A stretch of DNA of 10,545 nt from Dehalococcoidales bacterium (GTDB lineage: Bacteria; Chloroflexota; Dehalococcoidia; Dehalococcoidales; JAQTVP01): the NCBI GenBank assembly GCA_028707015.1, contig JAQTVP010000041.1:1-10545 (forward strand), read 5' to 3'. Made by a program: the position numbers and the translations under genes. How positions within the stretch are numbered: position 1 is the first letter of the stretch; every line of letters begins with the position of its first letter. Under the pieces are notes generated by a model, which did not search any database, was not told the DNA's origin, and saw nothing but the letters and a program-made list of their open reading frames with translations. This document shows, in pieces, positions 1-6,445 of this stretch.

Positions 1-624
1 GCTATTTCTTCACCCAAGCTGGACAAACGTTTGCCGTCGTTTCTTACTATTGAAGAGGTAAAAAGTCTTCTCAATGCTCCTGATTTATCTGGTCCGGCAG
101 GTTTACGTGACCGTGCTTTATTGGAACTGCTTTATGCCTCTGGACTCAGAGTAAGTGAACTGGTGAATCTGGATGTGGAGCAGATTAATTTTGATGATAA
201 TGAAATCCGTGTCTGGGGAAAAGGGTCTAAGGAACGGGTGGTTCTGATGGGTGAACCAGCCGCCGTAACACTTAAAACCTATCTTAATCAGGGCAGGCCT
301 GAACTTTTGGGTAAATACGAGAATACTGCTTTATTTCTTAACCGTTACGGTAGGCGAATTACAGAACGGTTGGTGCAAAGAGTACTAGAAAAATATGCTA
401 GAATTAGTATAAAGAAAAGGGTTTATCCGCATATGTTGCGTCATACTTTTGCAACGCATCTTCTGGATGGCGGAGCCGATTTAAGGGTAGTTCAGGAACT
501 TTTAGGGCACAGCAGTCTGTCTTCTACTCAAATTTACACTCATGTAAGCAGAAAACAGGCTAAAAAAGTATATTTGGCCGCTCATCCGATGGTACGGGAA
601 TGGGATAATGATTTTGAGAAGTAG
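1..624 (+). CDS. xerD: Site-specific tyrosine recombinase, XerD-type (5' end cut by window edge)
   Basis: The reading frame is open from base 1, so this is the C-terminal part of a longer protein (about 207 codons visible of a usual 295-300). The N-terminal core-binding domain lies mostly outside the window; the TTG at 31 is internal, within a 'SPKLDKRLPSFLT' linker typical of Xer proteins. Counting residues from that TTG, the full catalytic set is present: Arg40 (GLRVSEL), Lys64 (GKGSKER), His134 and Arg137 (PHMLRHTFATH), His160 (LLGH) and nucleophile Tyr169 (IYTHV). XerC/XerD resolve chromosome dimers at the dif site during cell division. The C-terminal 'QIYTHVSRKQAKKVYLAAHP' fits housekeeping Xer proteins better than phage integrases. 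XerD rather than XerC is favoured by overall resemblance, but the two are hard to separate on a fragment. The last 17 bases overlap the next gene, suggesting translational coupling. Confidence 0.88.
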   Translation, partial: AISSPKLDKRLPSFLTIEEVKSLLNAPDLSGPAGLRDRALLELLYASGLRVSELVNLDVEQINFDDNEIRVWGKGSKERVVLMGEPAAVTLKTYLNQGRPELLGKYENTALFLNRYGRRITERLVQRVLEKYARISIKKRVYPHMLRHTFATHLLDGGADLRVVQELLGHSSLSSTQIYTHVSRKQAKKVYLAAHPMVREWDNDFEK

Positions 625-1684
625 ATTGCATAATTTACGACGGGAGTTTATTCGGAAAGATATTTGTGCCCTATTTGTTTCTCAACCGGAGAATATATAT
701 TATCTTTCTGGTTTTGATGGTTCAGATACTTTCCTTTTGATTACGCCGCAAGATGCAATTCTAGCTACCGATTTTCGTTATATTGAGCAAGCGGAAAGAC
801 AGGCTCCCGATTATGAGATTTTTCAAATATCAGGAAGAATTAAAGATTGGTTCCCGAGGCTTATGTCCGGTATAAGCTGGGATAAATTAGGATTTGAGGC
901 AGGGCATATTACCTTTGCGCTACATCAGCAGCTAGTTGATGCTCTGGGGGAAAGTAAACCATCGTTGAAGTTTACTCCCGTAGTCGGATTGGTGGAATCA
1001 CTGCGGATTATAAAAGAACCTGAGGAAATTGAGCTTATTATGCAGGCTTCAGCAATAACTGATAATGCTATTGAATATGTTAAAGATATTGTTTATGCTG
1101 GTATGAGTGAAAAAGAATTAGCCTGGGAAATAGAGAAATTTATGCGTGAGCATGGTAGCCAGACATTGCCTTTTGAAGTTATTGCTGCTTCTGGTCCTAA
1201 TTCCGCGTTACCTCACGCCCAACCCTCTGAGCATATTATTAATGAGGGAGAGCCAATAGTAATTGATATTGGAGCTAGAATTGGCGGTTATGGCAGTGAC
1301 CTCAGTCGGACTCTTTGTGTTGGCTCTGGTGACGGAACCTATAATAAGGTTTATGATATTGTTCTTGAGGCTCAGCTAACAGCAATAGCTGCAATGAAGG
1401 AAGGAATGACGGGAGAAGAGGCTGATAGACTGGCTAGAAAAATTATTATAGAGGCGGGTTATGGTGAAACTTTTGGTCATTCCTTAGGTCATGGAGTAGG
1501 TTTGGCAGCTCATGAACAGCCGCGCCTTGGACCAAGTTCGGTGGAGCGTCTTGTTAATGGTATGGTATTTTCTATCGAACCAGGCATTTATATAACTGGG
1601 TGGGGAGGTGTTAGAATTGAGGATACAGTGGTAATGGAAAACGGTAAAATCAGAGTAATTTCAAGTGCACCGAAAAACAGGTGA
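608..1684 (+). CDS. Xaa-Pro aminopeptidase / prolidase-like M24B metallopeptidase
   Basis: This 358-residue protein has the usual length and two-domain layout of bacterial M24B peptidases (YqhT/PepQ group), which remove N-terminal residues before proline or cleave Xaa-Pro dipeptides in the cytoplasm. Residues 1-130 form the creatinase-like N-terminal domain ('NIYYLSGFDGSD'), and residues 137-350 the pita-bread catalytic domain. All five dinuclear-metal ligands can be placed: Asp220 and Asp231 (IDIGARIGGYGSD), His295 (GHGVGL), Glu324 (SIEPGIY) and Glu338 (RIEDT). The accessory histidines His203 and His302 are also present. The ATG at 608 overlaps the xerD end and is preceded at 8 bases by GGGA (596-599); starting here gives the standard N-terminus. 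The C-terminus is slightly shorter than the common 'PKELI' ending, which I read as natural variation. A gene for an M24 peptidase directly before efp is a widespread bacterial arrangement. Substrate specificity cannot be told from sequence. Confidence 0.92.
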   Translation: MILRSRLHNLRREFIRKDICALFVSQPENIYYLSGFDGSDTFLLITPQDAILATDFRYIEQAERQAPDYEIFQISGRIKDWFPRLMSGISWDKLGFEAGHITFALHQQLVDALGESKPSLKFTPVVGLVESLRIIKEPEEIELIMQASAITDNAIEYVKDIVYAGMSEKELAWEIEKFMREHGSQTLPFEVIAASGPNSALPHAQPSEHIINEGEPIVIDIGARIGGYGSDLSRTLCVGSGDGTYNKVYDIVLEAQLTAIAAMKEGMTGEEADRLARKIIIEAGYGETFGHSLGHGVGLAAHEQPRLGPSSVERLVNGMVFSIEPGIYITGWGGVRIEDTVVMENGKIRVISSAPKNR

Positions 1685-1724
1685 TATCTAAATATTAAGG
1701 TGGATTAAAGGGAAGGGATAAATA

Positions 1725-1772
1725 ATGATGATAAAGATAAGAATTTTAGAGAATCTGGAGATTGGAGACTGA
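1725..1772 (+). CDS. Possible 15-codon leader ORF before efp
   Basis: ATG at 1725 (immediately followed by a second ATG) opens a frame encoding MMIKIRILENLEIGD and ending in TGA at 1770-1772, one base before the efp ATG. It is preceded by a purine-rich, strongly Shine-Dalgarno-like AAAGGGAAGGG at 1707-1717, 7 bases from the ATG. That signal is better than those of most genes here. The reading frame differs from both the peptidase and efp. The peptide has no recognisable motif and no proline pair. It could be a leader that couples ribosome flow into efp, or simply a chance ORF in a purine-rich leader. Nothing beyond the RBS and the stop/start spacing supports it. Confidence 0.3.
   Translation: MMIKIRILENLEIGD
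1764..1767 (+). promoter_or_regulatory. efp ribosome binding site (decides the start codon)
   Basis: GGAG at 1764-1767 sits 6 bases before ATG 1774. The frame is open further upstream to a TTG at 1762, but that start would place this GGAG inside the gene and add four residues. The ATG gives the standard EF-P N-terminus (MI..-ELRKG), so it is preferred. Confidence 0.7.
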
Positions 1773-1773
1773 T

Positions 1774-2331
1774 ATGATAAACGGTAGTGAACTAAGAAAA
1801 GGAGTTATTATCGAATTAGACGGCAAGCTGTATCAAGTTGTTGAATATCAGCATATCAAGATGAAACGGACCGCTTTGGCTCGTGTAAAAATGCGTGATG
1901 TACAAGCTGGTCACAATATTGAACGGACTTTTCAATCTAATGATAAATTAATTCGGGCACGTCTTGAATTTCGCCAATCACAATATCTATATAATGATAA
2001 TAATCTGTATTATTTTATGGATGAGGAAAATTATGAGCAGGTAGCGCTTACTACTGAGCAATTGGGAGATGCGCTAAACTATTTAAAAGAGGGTATATCT
2101 GTAGGGCTATCTTATTATAAAGAAGAACTGATAGGGGTAGAATTGCCAATTACGATAGAACTTAAGGTAGTAGATACTGGGCCTGATTTTAAAGGAGATA
2201 CAGCCACTACTGGTACTAAACCGGCTGTAATGGAAACAGGTATTAATATTCAGGTCCCCTTATTCATCAATAATGAAGATGTTATAAAGGTCGATACCCG
2301 TACCGGTAGTTATCTAGAAAGGGCTAACTGA
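1774..2331 (+). CDS. efp: Elongation factor P with a shortened tip loop
   Basis: EF-P binds between the P and E sites of the ribosome and relieves stalling at consecutive prolines. The 185-residue product has the normal three-domain length: the KOW-like domain I (residues 1-63), an OB domain II ('QYLYNDNNLYYFMDEENYEQ', about 67-125) and the C-terminal OB domain III ending in the EF-P signature around 'TGTKPAVMETGINIQVPLFI' and 'GSYLERAN'. The odd part is the domain I loop that reaches the peptidyl-transferase centre. The usual K-P-G-K-G-x-A, whose second lysine is often modified, is replaced by Lys29-Met30-Lys31-Arg32-Thr33-Ala34 (1858-1875). That is one residue shorter, with flanks 'QHIK' and 'ALARVK' intact. 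Either Lys31 or Arg32 could occupy the tip. No EF-P-modifying enzyme gene is visible in the window. Identification as EF-P family is secure. Domain III and overall similarity fit EF-P better than the YeiP/EfpL paralogue, though an EfpL-like role cannot be excluded. Confidence 0.95.
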   Translation: MINGSELRKGVIIELDGKLYQVVEYQHIKMKRTALARVKMRDVQAGHNIERTFQSNDKLIRARLEFRQSQYLYNDNNLYYFMDEENYEQVALTTEQLGDALNYLKEGISVGLSYYKEELIGVELPITIELKVVDTGPDFKGDTATTGTKPAVMETGINIQVPLFINNEDVIKVDTRTGSYLERAN

Positions 2332-2338
2332 AATAAAA

Positions 2339-2992
2339 TTGCTTAAAGCTGATTTTCATATTCATACCAAATATTCAATGGACTGCACTACGCCTTTGGA
2401 GAAGATAATCAGCCGTTGTCAGGAACTGGGCATAAACTGCATTGCGATATCTGACCACGGTACTGCTGAGGGTGCTTTGAAAATGCAAAGTTTGGCCCCG
2501 TTTAAGGTAATTGTCGCTGAGGAAATCCTGACGCTTAATGGCGAAATTATGGGTATGTTTCTTAAGGAGACTATACCCAGTGGTATGTCTATTGAGCAGA
2601 CTATATCACAAATTAAAGCTCAAGGTGCTCTGGTAAACATACCTCATCCTTTTGATTCGCTTAGAGGCCTCAGGTTGAACGATGCGGAATTTGAAGCACT
2701 GGCAGACAAGATAGATAGTATAGAGGTGTTTAATGCCAGAGCGCTTTCCCATAAGTCTTTAGAAAAAGCGAAGGCATTTGCTATGGAATATAATATTCCT
2801 ATGACGGCAGGTAGTGATGCTCACACTGTAGGTGAAATAGGTAACGCCTACTTAGAAATTCCTGAATTTAATGGGAGAGATGACTTTTTAACTGCTTTGG
2901 CTGCAGGTACTGTTTTTGGGCATAGAACAAATCCCTTAATACATTTCCGTACCAGCTGGACAAAATTAAAGAGTTTTCTTACAAAAAAATAA
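2339..2992 (+). CDS. PHP-domain metal-dependent phosphoesterase
   Basis: This 217-residue PHP (polymerase and histidinol phosphatase) superfamily protein is probably a cytoplasmic metal-dependent phosphoesterase. The ligand motifs appear in the expected order: His7-x-His9 (DFHIHT), Asp39-His40 (ISDHGT), Glu61/Glu62 (VAEEILT), His103 (IPHPF), Glu129 (IEVF) and Asp160-x-His162 (GSDAHT). The protein is a stand-alone PHP domain with a short tail (about 190-217), unlike the PHP domain of DNA polymerase III. The proposed TTG start lies 7 bases after the efp stop; an AGAAAGGG inside the efp end is about 15 bases upstream, which is far for an RBS, so coupling to efp translation is likely. A TAG at 2315-2317 closes the frame upstream and the TTG places the HxH motif at the N-terminus as in relatives. 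The substrate is unknown; stand-alone members act on nucleotides, RNA 5' ends or sugar phosphates. Confidence 0.85.
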   Translation: MLKADFHIHTKYSMDCTTPLEKIISRCQELGINCIAISDHGTAEGALKMQSLAPFKVIVAEEILTLNGEIMGMFLKETIPSGMSIEQTISQIKAQGALVNIPHPFDSLRGLRLNDAEFEALADKIDSIEVFNARALSHKSLEKAKAFAMEYNIPMTAGSDAHTVGEIGNAYLEIPEFNGRDDFLTALAAGTVFGHRTNPLIHFRTSWTKLKSFLTKK

Positions 2993-2994
2993 CT

Positions 2995-3816
2995 ATGTAT
3001 AAACTCGGTTGGTTTTCTACAGGCAATGATGAGGCAGCTAGAGAACTCCTGAGAACAGTAAAAAACAATATTGATCAGGGTGAGATTAATGCTGAAATAG
3101 CCTTTGTCTTTAGTAATCGTGAGCCTGGCGAGTTGGAACAGAGCGATTGTTTCTTTAAACAGGTCACAGATTATAATATTCCCCTTGTTTATTTTTCTTA
3201 CCAGAAGTTTAAGGCCGGTAAAGGTGCTTCTGTTGTTGAAGAGACTGCTAGTTTGCCATTATGGAGGCTGGATTATGATAGAGAGGTAATGAAGCGGCTG
3301 CAAAAATTTGACCCTGATTTGTGTGTATTAGCTGGTTATATGCTGATAATTGGGAGCGAAATGTGCCAGAGATATAACATGATTAATCTCCATCCGGCAG
3401 CGCCAGGCGGACCTGTGGGAACTTGGCAGGAAGTAATCTGGCAGCTTATTGGTAATAAAGCTAAGGAAGCAGGAGTAATGATGCATTTGGTAACTCCAGA
3501 ATTGGATAAAGGGCCGCCGGTAACTTATTGTACTTTTCCCATTGAAGGCAAGGTATTTGATAAATATTGGAGCGAAATAGAAAATATTCCTTTTAGTGAC
3601 ATGAAAAAAAGAAATAGTGAAAATAATTCTTTATTTAAGTTAATTCGGTATTATGGCTTAGCTAGGGAATTTCCATTGATAGTTTTTACCTTAAAAGCTT
3701 TTAGCCGCTGTAAAATTATGATAACAGAAGATAAAAGAATTATTAATTCTGAAGGGGAACCAATTTGCGGATATAATCTGACCGATGAAATAAACAAATT
3801 AGTGAAAGAGATATAA
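2995..3816 (+). CDS. PurN-like formyltransferase-fold protein with C-terminal extension
   Basis: This 273-residue protein belongs to the formyltransferase fold shared by PurN (GAR transformylase), Fmt and ArnA, enzymes that move a formyl group from 10-formyltetrahydrofolate to an amine. The N-terminus 'KLGWFSTGNDEAA' aligns with the phosphate-binding start of PurN. The catalytic Asn-His-Asp set is present as Asn131, His133 (INLHPA) and Asp171 (PELDKGPP). The loop after the histidine (APGGPVGTWQEVIWQ, 135-149) differs from the PurN 'HPSLLPxFxG' pattern. Residues from about 190 to 273 form an extra region not found in the roughly 200-residue PurN; its DNA is more A+T-rich than the surroundings. 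The start is 2 bases after the PHP stop and has no clear Shine-Dalgarno, suggesting coupling. It is probably a formyltransferase or related hydrolase on a non-GAR substrate; the true acceptor is not readable, and an ordinary purine biosynthesis role is less likely because no pur genes are nearby. Confidence 0.75.
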   Translation: MYKLGWFSTGNDEAARELLRTVKNNIDQGEINAEIAFVFSNREPGELEQSDCFFKQVTDYNIPLVYFSYQKFKAGKGASVVEETASLPLWRLDYDREVMKRLQKFDPDLCVLAGYMLIIGSEMCQRYNMINLHPAAPGGPVGTWQEVIWQLIGNKAKEAGVMMHLVTPELDKGPPVTYCTFPIEGKVFDKYWSEIENIPFSDMKKRNSENNSLFKLIRYYGLAREFPLIVFTLKAFSRCKIMITEDKRIINSEGEPICGYNLTDEINKLVKEI

Positions 3817-3822
3817 ATTATT

Positions 3823-4815
3823 ATGAACTCTATTTGTTTTGATCTTGAAGGGCCACTGTCACCTCAGGATAATGCTTATGAAATAATGAAGCTTTTTCCT
3901 AATGGGGGCGAAATATTTGAGGTTATCAGCCGTTATGATGATTTGCTCACATTAGAAAAAAGGGACGGTTATGAGCCTGGAGATACGCTGGCACTTATCG
4001 TTCCTTTTCTTATTCTCCATAATATTACGGAAAATGATATTGCCTCTTTAGCTAGTAAAGCGAACTTAACTAATGGTGCTGCTGATTTTGTTTTCTGGCT
4101 TCAAACTGATGGCTGGAAGATATTTTGTATTAGTACCAGTTATAAGCAGTATGCCCTTCATATCACTCATAAATTAGGTATTTATGCTCATAATGTTGCT
4201 TGTACGTTATTTTCCCTGGATAAATTCCGTGCTGCATTATCTGAAAAAGATGCTAATCTGTTACGGCAAGGTGAAAAAGATATCCTCAAATTGTATCCCG
4301 TTAGTGATGATAAAGAGATTAAGCAAAGATTAGACAACTTTTTTCGGGAAAAACTTCCATTTACTGATATTGGTGCCGCAATAAATAACGTAAAACCGGT
4401 CGGTGGTCAGCGTAAAGCATCCGCTCTAACTAAATTTGCTGATACTTATGACCAGCCTTTATCCAAGTGGATTGTAATTGGTGATAGCATTACCGATTAC
4501 CGGATGCTACAGATGGTGGAGGCAGCAGGAGGATTGGCTATTGCTTTCAATGCTAATGAATATGCATTACCTTACGCAACCATGAGCCTAGCTTCTACTT
4601 CGCTTGATGATCTGATTGAAGTGGTAGTGGCTTGGCAAAAGAATAGCCGTGAAGGAGTGCAGGAATTAGTGAAAGAAAAAGAGGGAAATGGTGGTACAGG
4701 GGATAAAGGATTTTTTAACTGGCTATCGGGAAGTAGTAATATAGACGATAAAGTTATTGCGGTTCATAAGAAGATACGTAGCTTGGTTCGGGAAGAAGCT
4801 GGCAGACTTGGTTAA
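3823..4815 (+). CDS. HAD-superfamily phosphatase-like protein with DxE motif I
   Basis: This 330-residue protein has a haloacid dehalogenase fold, closest in pattern to phosphoserine phosphatase-type and archaeal EhaR-type HAD proteins. Motif I is Asp7-Leu-Glu9 (CFDLEGPLS), with Glu where most HAD phosphatases have the second Asp. Motif II is around Ser104 (FCISTSY), motif III Lys198 (GGQRKASAL) and motif IV Gly220-Asp221 with Asp225 (VIGDSITDYRML). These are followed by the 'GGLAIAFNANEYALPYA' segment seen in phosphoserine phosphatases. A cap domain fills the space between motifs I and II, and a second insert (about 120-190) lies between II and III. The tail from about 270 is charged and glycine-rich (EKEGNGGTGDKG) and ends in a predicted helix; its role is unknown. 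The gene starts 6 bases after the preceding stop, consistent with one operon. It is likely a phosphatase or phosphotransferase on a small metabolite; no link to hydrogenase genes is seen here. Confidence 0.75.
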   Translation: MNSICFDLEGPLSPQDNAYEIMKLFPNGGEIFEVISRYDDLLTLEKRDGYEPGDTLALIVPFLILHNITENDIASLASKANLTNGAADFVFWLQTDGWKIFCISTSYKQYALHITHKLGIYAHNVACTLFSLDKFRAALSEKDANLLRQGEKDILKLYPVSDDKEIKQRLDNFFREKLPFTDIGAAINNVKPVGGQRKASALTKFADTYDQPLSKWIVIGDSITDYRMLQMVEAAGGLAIAFNANEYALPYATMSLASTSLDDLIEVVVAWQKNSREGVQELVKEKEGNGGTGDKGFFNWLSGSSNIDDKVIAVHKKIRSLVREEAGRLG

Positions 4816-4848
4816 AATTATAATTGCACTATCTGTGGGGCTGATTAT

Positions 4849-5826
4849 ATGAGTAATATTGAGGTAGTGGGACTGGGAGCACTGAATATAGATCATATGT
4901 ATCGGGTGGAGCGTATTCTTGTTGACGGAGAGGCAGTAGTAGATGAATTACATTCATTCTCCGGTGGCTCAGCTGCTAATACAATCTATGGTTTGGCAAA
5001 ACTTGGTGTAAATACCGGTTATACAGGCGTTATTGGTGGTGATGCTGGGGGTAAAATACTGTTGCGGAATTTTCAACTGGTTGGCGTGGATACAAGTAAA
5101 ATCAGGATCAAACGAGGAGTGATGACGGGGTCAGTACTTTGCCTTAGCGATAAACTAGGCCAGCGTTCTCTTTATGTTGTACCTGGTGTCAATAGCCTGA
5201 TGACTATAGATGATTTGGATTTAACCTATATAAATCAGGCAAAGTGGCTTCATCTCTCTTCCTTTGCTGATGACACGCAATTTGAAGTATTGCTGGAGTT
5301 AATGAATAGACTGGATTCATCTGTTAATCTTAGTTTTTCTCCCGGAGTTTTACATTCCAATAAAAAAGTAGCGGTTCTTAAGCCAATTTTAAGCAGGACT
5401 ACTATACTCTTTGTTAATCAACATGAGATACAGCATTTAACCCAAAAAGATATTGTTGCAGGCGCTGAGCTCTGTCTCCGCCAAGGTTGCCATATGGTTG
5501 TGGTTACCTTAGGTAAGGGGATGATATTGAAGCTGGGACAAAGAACAGTGAATGCTGTTTGTTATATTAGAGGCGCTGACGGTGAATATGTGGTTGAGCC
5601 TATTAGTCCTGATGTAATATCTGAAATAGATTCTACCGGGGCTGGTGATGCTTTTGCTGCTGGATTCCTCTATGGCACACTTAACGGAAAGCAGCCTTAC
5701 GATTGTGGTTGCATAGGTGACCTGGTGGCTCGCTTGTCTTTGACTAAACTAGGGGCAAGAGAGGGCCTGCCTAATTTTACTAAGCTGGCCCAATATTACC
5801 ATAAATATTACAATAAGGAACTGTAA
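4849..5826 (+). CDS. PfkB-family carbohydrate/nucleoside kinase
   Basis: The 325-residue protein has the length and signatures of the PfkB/ribokinase family, cytoplasmic ATP-dependent kinases of sugars, sugar phosphates or nucleosides. The N-terminal substrate motif is 'GLGALNIDHM' (8-17). The first PfkB signature is 'GGSAANTIYGLAKLG' (39-53), where the double glycine hinges the lid. The Mg-binding N-x-x-E motif is Asn190-Glu193, and the second signature 'DSTGAGDAFAAGFLYG' (261-276) carries the anion hole and catalytic base Asp267. GGGG at 4837-4840 lies 8 bases before the ATG. It is the last gene of the plus-strand block and ends one base before the convergent clpP. The substrate cannot be assigned: ribokinase, fructokinase, adenosine kinase and ADP-dependent relatives share these motifs. 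Its grouping with a HAD phosphatase and a PHP phosphoesterase suggests a shared phosphorylated metabolite. Confidence 0.9.
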   Translation: MSNIEVVGLGALNIDHMYRVERILVDGEAVVDELHSFSGGSAANTIYGLAKLGVNTGYTGVIGGDAGGKILLRNFQLVGVDTSKIRIKRGVMTGSVLCLSDKLGQRSLYVVPGVNSLMTIDDLDLTYINQAKWLHLSSFADDTQFEVLLELMNRLDSSVNLSFSPGVLHSNKKVAVLKPILSRTTILFVNQHEIQHLTQKDIVAGAELCLRQGCHMVVVTLGKGMILKLGQRTVNAVCYIRGADGEYVVEPISPDVISEIDSTGAGDAFAAGFLYGTLNGKQPYDCGCIGDLVARLSLTKLGAREGLPNFTKLAQYYHKYYNKEL

Positions 5827-5827
5827 C

Positions 5828-6445
5828 TTATTTTTTCTCTTCTTCTTTCGCTCGTCCACTCAGAATCTCATCAATTAATCCGTATTCTTTGGCTTGCTCA
5901 GGATTAAGGTAGAAATCGCGGTCGGTATCATGTGTTATCTTTTCCATTGGTTGGCCGGTGTGGTCAACCAGAATACCACGGATCAGGTCTTGCAGTCGCA
6001 TAATTTCGCGGGCAGCAATTTCCACATCAGCTGCTTGCCCTTGTGCTCCGCCGGCAGCCTGGTGCAGATGTATTGTAGCGTTGGGCAGGGCATAACGCTT
6101 ACCTTTGGCACCGGCACAAAGGAGTATTGTTCCCATGCTGGCGGCCAGCCCAACGCAAATAGTAGATACATCGGGGCGTATTAACTGCATTGTGTCATAA
6201 ATAGCTAGCCCTGAGTTAATAATACCACCAGGACAGTTAATGTATAGATTTATATCTTTATCCGGGTCTTCTCGTTCCAGAAATAGAAGCTGAGCGATAA
6301 TAACATTAGCTACCTGATCGTTAATGGGCATGCCCAGCATGACGATGCGTTCTCTTAAAAGTAGAGAATAAATATCAAATGCGCGTTCTCCTCTAGCTCC
6401 AGTTTCAATTACCATAGGAATAACATTCATTGGTTGGTTATTCAT
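5828..6445 (-). CDS. clpP: ATP-dependent Clp protease proteolytic subunit
   Basis: ClpP is the self-compartmentalising serine peptidase that degrades unfolded or tagged proteins delivered by ClpX, ClpA or ClpC hexamers. The 205-residue sequence contains the triad Ser103 (LAASMGT), His128 (IHLHQ) and Asp177 (DTDRD), with the usual 25- and 49-residue spacing, and the oxyanion-hole loop 'NCPGGIINSG' (70-79). The short N-terminal stretch before 'GERAFDIYS' may be a processed propeptide. After the catalytic histidine the usual 'HQP' is 'HQA'; I recall this variant from Chloroflexota ClpPs and do not think it impairs activity. The ATG overlaps the tig stop by 8 bases and has a strong RBS, so it is translated with tig. 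Most bacteria have clpX next; here the downstream side is occupied by a convergent kinase gene, so the unfoldase must be encoded elsewhere. Confidence 0.97.
   Translation of the reverse strand: MNNQPMNVIPMVIETGARGERAFDIYSLLLRERIVMLGMPINDQVANVIIAQLLFLEREDPDKDINLYINCPGGIINSGLAIYDTMQLIRPDVSTICVGLAASMGTILLCAGAKGKRYALPNATIHLHQAAGGAQGQAADVEIAAREIMRLQDLIRGILVDHTGQPMEKITHDTDRDFYLNPEQAKEYGLIDEILSGRAKEEEKK

Noticed and set aside
1..624. Tyrosine recombinase as a sign of a phage or integrative element
   Set aside because: It resembles housekeeping XerD, sits next to conserved core genes, and there are no attachment-site repeats, phage genes or transposase remnants.
1660..1691. Possible frameshift at the end of the M24 peptidase gene
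   Set aside because: The protein ends a few residues before the usual 'PKELI' tail and the +1 frame adds only 'TGDI' after the lysine; total length and all metal ligands are normal, so natural C-terminal variation is simpler.
1762..1773. TTG at 1762 as the efp start
   Set aside because: It would put the only Shine-Dalgarno-like GGAG inside the gene and add residues that EF-P proteins lack; the ATG at 1774 fits both signals.
3104..3289. 61-codon frame inside the formyltransferase-like gene
   Set aside because: It is an out-of-frame overlap with a gene that has its catalytic residues in the main frame.
4816..4825. Palindrome AATTATAATT with an embedded TATAAT before the kinase gene, as a promoter or operator
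   Set aside because: No -35 hexamer lies at a workable distance and A+T-rich palindromes of this size are expected by chance; co-transcription with the upstream genes is simpler.
5894..6184. 96-codon plus-strand frame and 62-codon minus-strand frame inside clpP
   Set aside because: Both are shadows of clpP in other frames; the clpP triad and RBS show which frame is coding.
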